A DNA stretch of 64,000 nucleotides from Nageia nagi. Its lineage: Eukaryota > Pinophyta. The notes under the pieces are model-generated. The model had not been told where the DNA came from, did no database searches, and saw nothing but the letters and a program-made list of their open reading frames with translations. Positions 58,240 through 64,000 of the stretch are shown one piece after another (the stretch's first letter is position 1; each line of letters starts with the position of its first letter). Position numbers and translations under genes: made by a program. Location of the stretch: contig JBITNC010000001.1 in the NCBI GenBank assembly GCA_050084985.1, positions 134,974,001-135,038,000 of the forward strand. Direction: 5' to 3'.

Positions 58240-59205
58240 TAGGAGAATCCTTTTTACCCAAACACATTCTTGATGGTTCCAACTATGGGATTTGGGAACC
58301 TTGGATGAAAGCCAAATTGTAGGCAAGGAAACTATGGTAAACAGTGAATGAGAATATGGTACCTTCTACATATGAGAAGGCACTAAAGACTTATAACACA
58401 AAGAATGAGTTGGCAACCTCCATGATTTACCATGTAGTTTCGGTTGATATGCTCCTTATGATATCCTTTTCAACTTCAACAAAGGAAGCATGGGATAAGC
58501 TAAAGCAAATCTACCTTAGTTCAAATTTTTTAAGAAGGTTTACCATTCTTCAAAAGTTGCTTCAATCTCGTCAAGGGGAAGATGAAAATATGGCTATTTA
58601 CTTGAACAAAATCATTGACCTAAGGATCTAACTTGTTGCTTGTGGATGCAATTGGATCAATGATAAGTTCATGATCTTCATCATTCTTCAAAGCCTCTCT
58701 TCAAAGTTTAGAAACTTTGTAACAATTATAGAAATAAGGCTTGATGATGAAGAAGAAGTCATCTCCCTTGAAAACCTTACAAGGCACCTTTTGAAGCATG
58801 AGGAAACCCTTAATAATAAAAGGTTGATTTCTTATTCTAAGGATAATAACATTGCTCATAGAGCAACCAAAAATCCTTTCAAGGAGAAGTTAAACCATCA
58901 AAAGAAATCTTACCCTTCTTCCTCCAAAAGGTTTGAGAAAAGAGGTAGTGGCTACAATAGTAATAGGAACAACAGAAACAATAACAATAGTAATAGGAAT
59001 AATGGCAAGAATAATCATTTCAAGCAAAGAGATGGAAAAGGCAAAGGAAACACTCCTTATTCTAAGGAAAAGTTTGATGGAAATTGTAACTATTATGGCA
59101 TTCAAGGTCACAAAGAAGTTGATTGTTACAAAAATAAAAGAGAAAAAAAGTACAAAGGTAATAAAAATGTAAAAAGCTACAAAGGAAACAAAAATACTCA
59201 TGTTG
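58240..59205 (+). pseudogene. Copia gag with altered zinc knuckle
   Basis: The text FLPKHILDGSNYGIWEPWMK (before 58344), then the frame 58344-58631 and the frame 58671 onward give the UBN2 core: STKEAWDKLKQIYLSS, LLQSRQGEDENMAIYLNKI, LSSKFRNFVTIIE and LTRHLLKHEE. An Asn/Lys-rich stretch precedes a CCHC-like knuckle, CNYYGIQGHKEVDC, in which the second Cys is Tyr. Stops lie at 58320-58322, 58338-58340 and 58629-58631. Confidence 0.88.
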
Positions 59206-59224
59206 GTTTTGCTATGATGCTCTA

Positions 59225-59372
59225 CACCATGTCTCACACTTTTTCATCTAAATGGATTGTTGACTCTAGTTGCATTAATCACTTATGCTTTGAAAAGGAA
59301 AAGTTTAAGAACTTTCATAAGTATAATAAGAATGCAGTTGTGATAGGTGATAACTCTACCCTTAAAGTTTAA
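59225..59372 (+). pseudogene. Copia protease
   Basis: The frame continues from gag as SSKWIVDSSCINHLC, FKNFHKYNKNAVVIGDNSTLKV. The active-site triplet, usually DSG in copia, is DSS here. It ends at a TAA (59370-59372), after which the text continues GIGSVL. Confidence 0.8.
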
Positions 59373-59531
59373 GGAATTGGGAGTGTGCTAATTCATAGAA
59401 AGTTTTTTGAAAATGTTCTCTATATTCTAAAGCTAAGGATGAACCTTCTCTCTATGATCCAAGATGCTAAAAAAAGGTACTCTTTGGAGTTCAACTCTTA
59501 ATCCTAGTGCATTAAGAAAGGACTTGCCACT

Positions 59532-60400
59532 TTGGTTAAAGGATCAGTGAAAGATAACCTTTACATTATGGATCAAGTACCATCAAAGATATGTCTTGCT
59601 TCTAATATGTGTTCTAAAGGTAATCTTTGGCATCATCGTTTAGGGAACTTTAACCACAAAAGTATTCAAACCATGAAATACCAAGAACTTGAGGAAGGTT
59701 TACCTTTAATTTCTCCTTCTATTTATTTATGCGAGAAGTGCATTCTTAGCAAGATGCATAGACAAAAGTTTGAAAAAGATAAGGCAACAAGAGCATCTCA
59801 ACTTCTTCAACTTGTGCATTCAAATTTGATGGGTCCATTTCAGATTAAGTCACTTGGAGGAGCATCTTATGTCTTGAACTTCATTGATGAATTTAGTAAG
59901 ATGAACTTTGGGTATCTACTTGAGCACAGGATCAAACCTTTGAGAGTTTTAAAGTTTTTAAGGCCTTTATTAAGAATCAGACTAACCTTAAAATTAAGAT
60001 GTTGAGATCAGATAATGGGGGAGAATATAAGTTCAATGACTATTGTGCTAAATATGAAATCAAGAGGCATTTTACGATTCCTTACACTCTTCAATAAAAT
60101 GGTGTTATCAAAAGAAAAAATAGAACAATCATGGATATGGCTAGATGCATGTTGGATAATATTCTTAAATTCTTATGGGGTGAAGCTGTGAGCACTACTA
60201 TTTACACCTTGAATAGGTGTTTCACAAAATTCATTCAAAGAAAAGCTCCTTTTGAGGCATGGTCAAGAAGAAAACCTAACATTTATCACCTTAGGGTGTT
60301 TGGTTGTGAAGTTTTTTCCAACATTATTTTTGAGAAAAGGAAGAAATTGGACAAAAGAGTTGAAAAATGCATCTTTATGGGTTATGACAGTTAGCATAGA
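59532..60400 (+). pseudogene. Copia integrase, two catalytic residues changed
   Basis: The HHCC finger (LWHHRLGNFNHKSI...CEKCILSKMHR) is present. The core starts LVHSNLMGPF, where the first catalytic Asp is Asn. The second (MLRSDNGGEY) is present. The third, Glu in NGVAERKNR-type text, is Lys (NGVIKRKNR). So the enzyme should be dead. Frame breaks lie near 59900-60005 and a TAA at 60095-60097. The C-terminal part (ARCMLDNILKFLWGEAV, LRVFGCEVFSNI) is well kept. Confidence 0.88.
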
Positions 60401-60659
60401 GGCTACAAGCTCTACTCTCTAACCTATAAAGTAGTGTTCATTTCAAGAGATGTCAAGTTCAATGAACTTCCTAAAGAATCTACTTCTAACAAGGATGTTG
60501 ATGATCCAAAAGAATCTTTAGTTGCTCTTAGGTAGTTGGATATTGATATAGACAAGTCATCTTAGGAACAAAATTCTCCAACACAAAGGGTAACAAGGAG
60601 CATGACCTTGAATAAATGTTTAATTGCTAAGATTGATAACAAACATGAGCCCCCAACCT

Positions 60660-61368
60660 TTAAAGAAGCTTCTAAGTATGAGTGGTAGATGGAAGCCATG
60701 AAAGTGGAGTATGAGGTGCTTATGAAAAATAAAACTTGCGACTTAGTTCCTTATCCCAATGATAAGAATGTGATTGGCAATAAGTGGATCTACAAGGTCA
60801 AGTTCAATTCAATTGGAGATATTGAGAAATACAAGGCAAGGTTAGTAGCTAAATGTTTTGCTCAAAAATACAATGTAGATTATGAGGAAACCTTTGCTCC
60901 CATGGAAAAGATGCCTACTATGAGAGTTATCCTTGCTCTTTTTACAGCTCAAGGATGGAATGTTTTTCAACTTAATGTCAAGAGTGCATTTCTAAATGGT
61001 GAATTAGATGTGAAAATCTTCATGAATCAACTAGAAGGGTTTATTATGGAAGGTAAAGAGTCCTTTGTGTGCAAGCTAAAAAAGTCTTTGTATGGACATA
61101 AATAAGCACCTTGAGCCTAGTACAAAAAGATTTAAAGGTACTTGTGCTCAATCAAAGAAAATATGTGGTCTTGATTCTCCTTTATGTGGATGATCTTTTG
61201 ATTACTAGGAATAATGATGAAATCATTCAAGAGTGCATATCCAAACTTAAGACAACATTTGAAGTGACTAATTTTGGTCTCTTGCACTACTATCTTGTAA
61301 TGCAAATGTATAAATACAAGGATTGTACTTACCTTAATCAATCTAAGTATATATCATACATATTATAG
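60660..61368 (+). pseudogene. Copia reverse transcriptase
   Basis: The text WMEAMKVEYEVLMKNKTCDL, NKWIYKVKFNSIGDIEKYKA, VDYEETFAPMEKMPTMRVIL, WNVFQLNVKSAFLNGELDV, then three stops in the motif that normally reads YGLKQAPRAWY (61103-61120). The next frame gives ILLYVDDLLIT with the catalytic YVDD intact, and TFEVTNFGLLHYYL. Confidence 0.9.
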
Positions 61369-61559
61369 AAGTTTGGAATGGAGGAGTGTAGATATGTTGC
61401 AATCATAGTCTCTTCTGGAATTACTATTTCTCTAAGCTCCAACTCTTAATTAGCTAACGTTACAGCTTACAGGTAATTAATTGGTAGTATTTTGAATTTG
61501 ACTATATCTAGGCCACCTTTGCAATGAATTTGATGGCATGATTCATACAAAAAATTTAT

Positions 61560-62137
61560 GTTGAGAACCTTAATGTTGTTAAGCAAATTTTGAGGTATGT
61601 TTTAGGGACTAAGGATCTTGCTCTCAAATATTCCAAGTTGCCCTCATTTGTTCTCTCTAGATTCTCAGATTCTAAACATGGGAGAGGTAGAGATGATAGG
61701 AAGTCAACCTCTGTGTATGTGTTTAGCATTGGTTTAGATGCTATCTCTTGGGCTTCCAAGAAGCAACCTACTATTTCTCTTTCCACCATAGAAGTTGAAT
61801 ATTATGCCATGTCTATAGTAGCCCAAGAAGCCATTATCTAAAGCATATTCTGAAAGAAATTAGGTATGAGCAAGGTGGCTCATCTTTGATCTCTTTAGAT
61901 ATTCAATCAGATATTTATTTGGATAAGAATCTAGTTTTCCATCAAAGAACAAAACATGTGGAAATCCATGCCCATTTTGTTAGGAAGAAGGTTCTTGATG
62001 GCATCATACACCTAGAGTATTATTCATCCACCTTGAATTCTATTGATTTATTCACCAAACCCCTCCCAGAAGCTCAGTTCTATAAGATAAGGGATGCTAT
62101 CAGGTTGAATTTTCCCTCAAGGGGGAGTGACGTTTGA
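61560..62137 (+). pseudogene. Copia RNase H
   Basis: Frame 61590-61841: MRYVLGTKDLALKYSK, RFSDSKHGRGRDDRKSTSVY, ISWASKKQPTISLSTIEVEY. Frame 61886-62137: LDKNLVFHQRTKHVEIHAHFV, NSIDLFTKPLPEAQFYKIRD, ending at TGA inside the LTR start. A one-base shift near 61845 separates them. The pattern is otherwise complete. Confidence 0.9.
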
Positions 62138-63368
62138 ATTCTTGTGTTGAATTCATGTTTGTGATGACAACTTCACCCGTAAGAGTATTTTGTGTTGTAT
62201 AGTGTTGATCTAGGAAATGAACCATTGAACTAAAATATCTAGGAATAAATACCATATAACATACCAATGACCATTATGATCAATTGACCATCTTTCTACT
62301 ATGATTGACAATCCTGGTAGACACCCAAAAATAAAATATTCATACTCCACATGTGTACAATTAATCAATCATTCATATCATCTCTCAACCATATCATCAA
62401 TACCTTATTACACTTGAAAACCATCCAATCATGTCAGAAATGCTACTTCGATCTACTTGGAAAACATTTTACCACATCATCCATAATTTATATGGTGTTA
62501 ATAATAAACAACAACAAAGTTAATACTTGACATCTATCCTTTGCACCTAACATTATAGGTCTTCACTATTGGCACTCCATACAAACAACTGATAATATAT
62601 CTACATTTATCATCATTTTATATGGTAACCTTTGGTAGCATGTCCTCATATTCTCCTTTGACATTGTGACTTTGCATCATTGAAAATAATTTATGTTGAA
62701 TAACTTGTTCACCTTTGGAATTATGACAACAAACAATCTCCTTTGATAATAATGTCAACACCATAGGTCAACAATCTCCCCCTTTGGCATTATTATCAAA
62801 ACTCTAGTCATGTTCTTCTCCTCTTTTTTATGAATAATAGCAAAGGCAATCATAAGAGCACATAAACACTTCAACATCTTCCATCAAAAAATCATATTCA
62901 ATATAAATCCTTTAGTAGAAATAAGGGCAACTTGAGCACAGAGTCAAAATGAAATTGAAGTAAACTAAAATTGAAATATACTCTATAACATCATCAATAT
63001 CTATATAACTCCATGTAAGAAACAACATATAATGCATTTTAAATTCTCCCATTAGTATATTCAACATGATCATACTAATATCCATAACATCAACATTGTC
63101 CCTTTTAATGGTGTGGAAGTGTGACCACTTCCAACTTCTGCTAGCCTTGTCCAGATTTACTCAAATAGCCAATGAAATAGGTATCCTCTTTTTCTTTATT
63201 TATCCAAACTTTCTCGTGCTTGGGTTTGAGTCTATTAACTATCTTCTATTCTTAAACATTTTGATGAGAGTGAGCACTATCCTTTGAGGATTTTCTTATT
63301 TGTACTTTTGATGTATAATTATTCTTCATCTTTTGATGCACCTCATTATTTCTACCTTATCTTTATAG
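62128..63368. mobile_element. Copia 3' LTR and adjoining LTR-like sequence
   Basis: Begins tgacgtttgaattcttgtg after the purine tract. At 62766-62790 the minus strand reads GCCAAAGGGGGAGATTGTTG, a purine tract plus LTR start typical of the 3' end of another copia element facing the other way. So at least two elements meet in this interval. The rest is AT-rich and non-coding. The LTR end was not found. Confidence 0.5.
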
Positions 63369-64000
63369 GAAGCATAATGTAGTGGAAAATTCATTAGTAG
63401 TGGTCACAAGCACTTTCCAACCAATGGGAGATAATAAGGTGAATGTTTTTAAAATCTAGATGTTATATACGCTCATTGAGCAAGACAACATAGAGGCTAT
63501 TTAGGTGTTTGATGATGATAGACATATCAAGAATTTTATGGCCAGTGAGAGGGACTTTACCTCCCAATAGGTTGAGGAAGAATTAAAGTATCCAAATAAT
63601 GGTGATTGGCCATTAGAAGATGATGAGTACATAGATGGTTTCCTCTAGATAAAGACCAACAAGCTTGCTAAAGGGATCATAGAGTTGGAGAGACTATTAA
63701 ACCAAGATGTCATCTAGGAAAATAGACCCAAAGAATATATTAACACAAAAGAGATGAAGAAAATCAATCTAGGGATAGAACAAGATCCCAAGTATATCCT
63801 TCTTAGGAAATCTTGCATAGGTAGATTGAGAGAAGAAATAATAAAAGCCCATTGAGATTACATTAAAATGATAACCTGGAACTATGATCAATTAAAAATA
63901 TACAATATAAGAATAATCAATCATAATATACCTATGAAACCAAGAAAAAAATCCCTTAGGTAGAAACAAAGAGTCCTAAACCCTTTGTTAGAGCCCATTG
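63369..64000 (+). pseudogene. Second copy of gypsy element 2 pol, cut by window end
   Basis: From agcataatgtagtgg the sequence aligns with 11024-11655 to the window end, including the RNase H tail (VVTSTFQPM-type text), DDEYIDGF, and QKQRVLNPLLEPI. It starts in the middle of the archaeal-type RNase H, so its left part was lost. Its own stops differ from those in the other copy. Confidence 0.88.

Larger units (their letters stand above)
58236..62127 (+). mobile_element. Ty1/copia element, full domain order, decayed
   Basis: Gag, protease, integrase, reverse transcriptase and RNase H in copia order, then a purine tract (aagggggag, 62119-62127) and the start of a 3' LTR (tgacgtttg). Frames are broken mainly by stop codons that a single C-to-T change explains, with few indels. 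Integrase has lost two catalytic residues. No 5' LTR was identified, so the length and age cannot be given. Confidence 0.9.

Noticed and set aside
1-64000. tRNA or rRNA genes
   Set aside because: No cloverleaf-like or rRNA-like sequence was noticed by eye; the tRNA-related strings found are retroelement primer-binding sites.

Overview
This window is plant nuclear DNA. It is dominated by old, broken and nested retroelements, with one recognisable host gene fragment: the last four exons of a membrane-anchored (peroxisomal-type) ascorbate peroxidase at 39727-41251. I see no bacterial genes, rRNA, tRNA or CRISPR. The plant assignment rests on the ascorbate peroxidase, plant-type Ty3/gypsy and Ty1/copia polyproteins, initiator-Met-tRNA primer sites and DUF4283-type LINE ORF1 remains. 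The decayed, dispersed retroelements and the lack of upstream exons for at least 1.6 kb suggest a large genome, perhaps a gymnosperm. That last step is inference.

Layout. 1-13301: a plus-strand Ty3/gypsy element. Its LTR (1-1218 and 7216-~7300) is split by a nearly complete minus-strand chromovirus (1219-7215, target duplication CGTTC). Its gag is split by a solo LTR (9385-9885, target duplication CAACA). It carries an archaeal-type RNase H between protease and reverse transcriptase. 13302-16960: further LTR material (a minus-strand LTR and a copia-like LTR). 16960-20580 and 24890-28830: two diverged copies of a very long non-coding LTR, each with its own internal tandem array (~360-bp and ~183-bp units). 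Between them lie a hAT transposon 5' end, a minus-strand LINE RNase H fragment and a plus-strand LINE. 29020-29640: LINE ORF1 fragment. 30200-34735: LTR pieces and a minus-strand gypsy element whose reverse transcriptase has lost its FDD motif. 34740-38060: another long LTR with about nine tandem hairpins, followed by a second hairpin-like array.

38060-41700: RNase H-like fragment, (TA)n microsatellite, then the ascorbate peroxidase exons with canonical splice sites and an intact frame. 41700-45100: AT-rich non-coding DNA with an ~840-bp-spaced duplication. 45100-48360: minus-strand LINE ORF2. 48400-58200: AT-rich DNA, minisatellites, copia fragments and solo-LTR candidates. 58240-62127: a plus-strand copia element with full domain order, whose stops mostly look like C-to-T decay. 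63369-64000: a second copy of the dual-RNase H gypsy element, cut by the window edge.

The elements do not form a pathway. The order of insertion can be read from the nesting. The most unusual structures are the hairpin array at 35040-35985, the hairpin shared by the starts of three long LTRs, the nucleosome-sized LTR satellite at 25940-27310, and a 20-nt block shared exactly by three LTR promoters.
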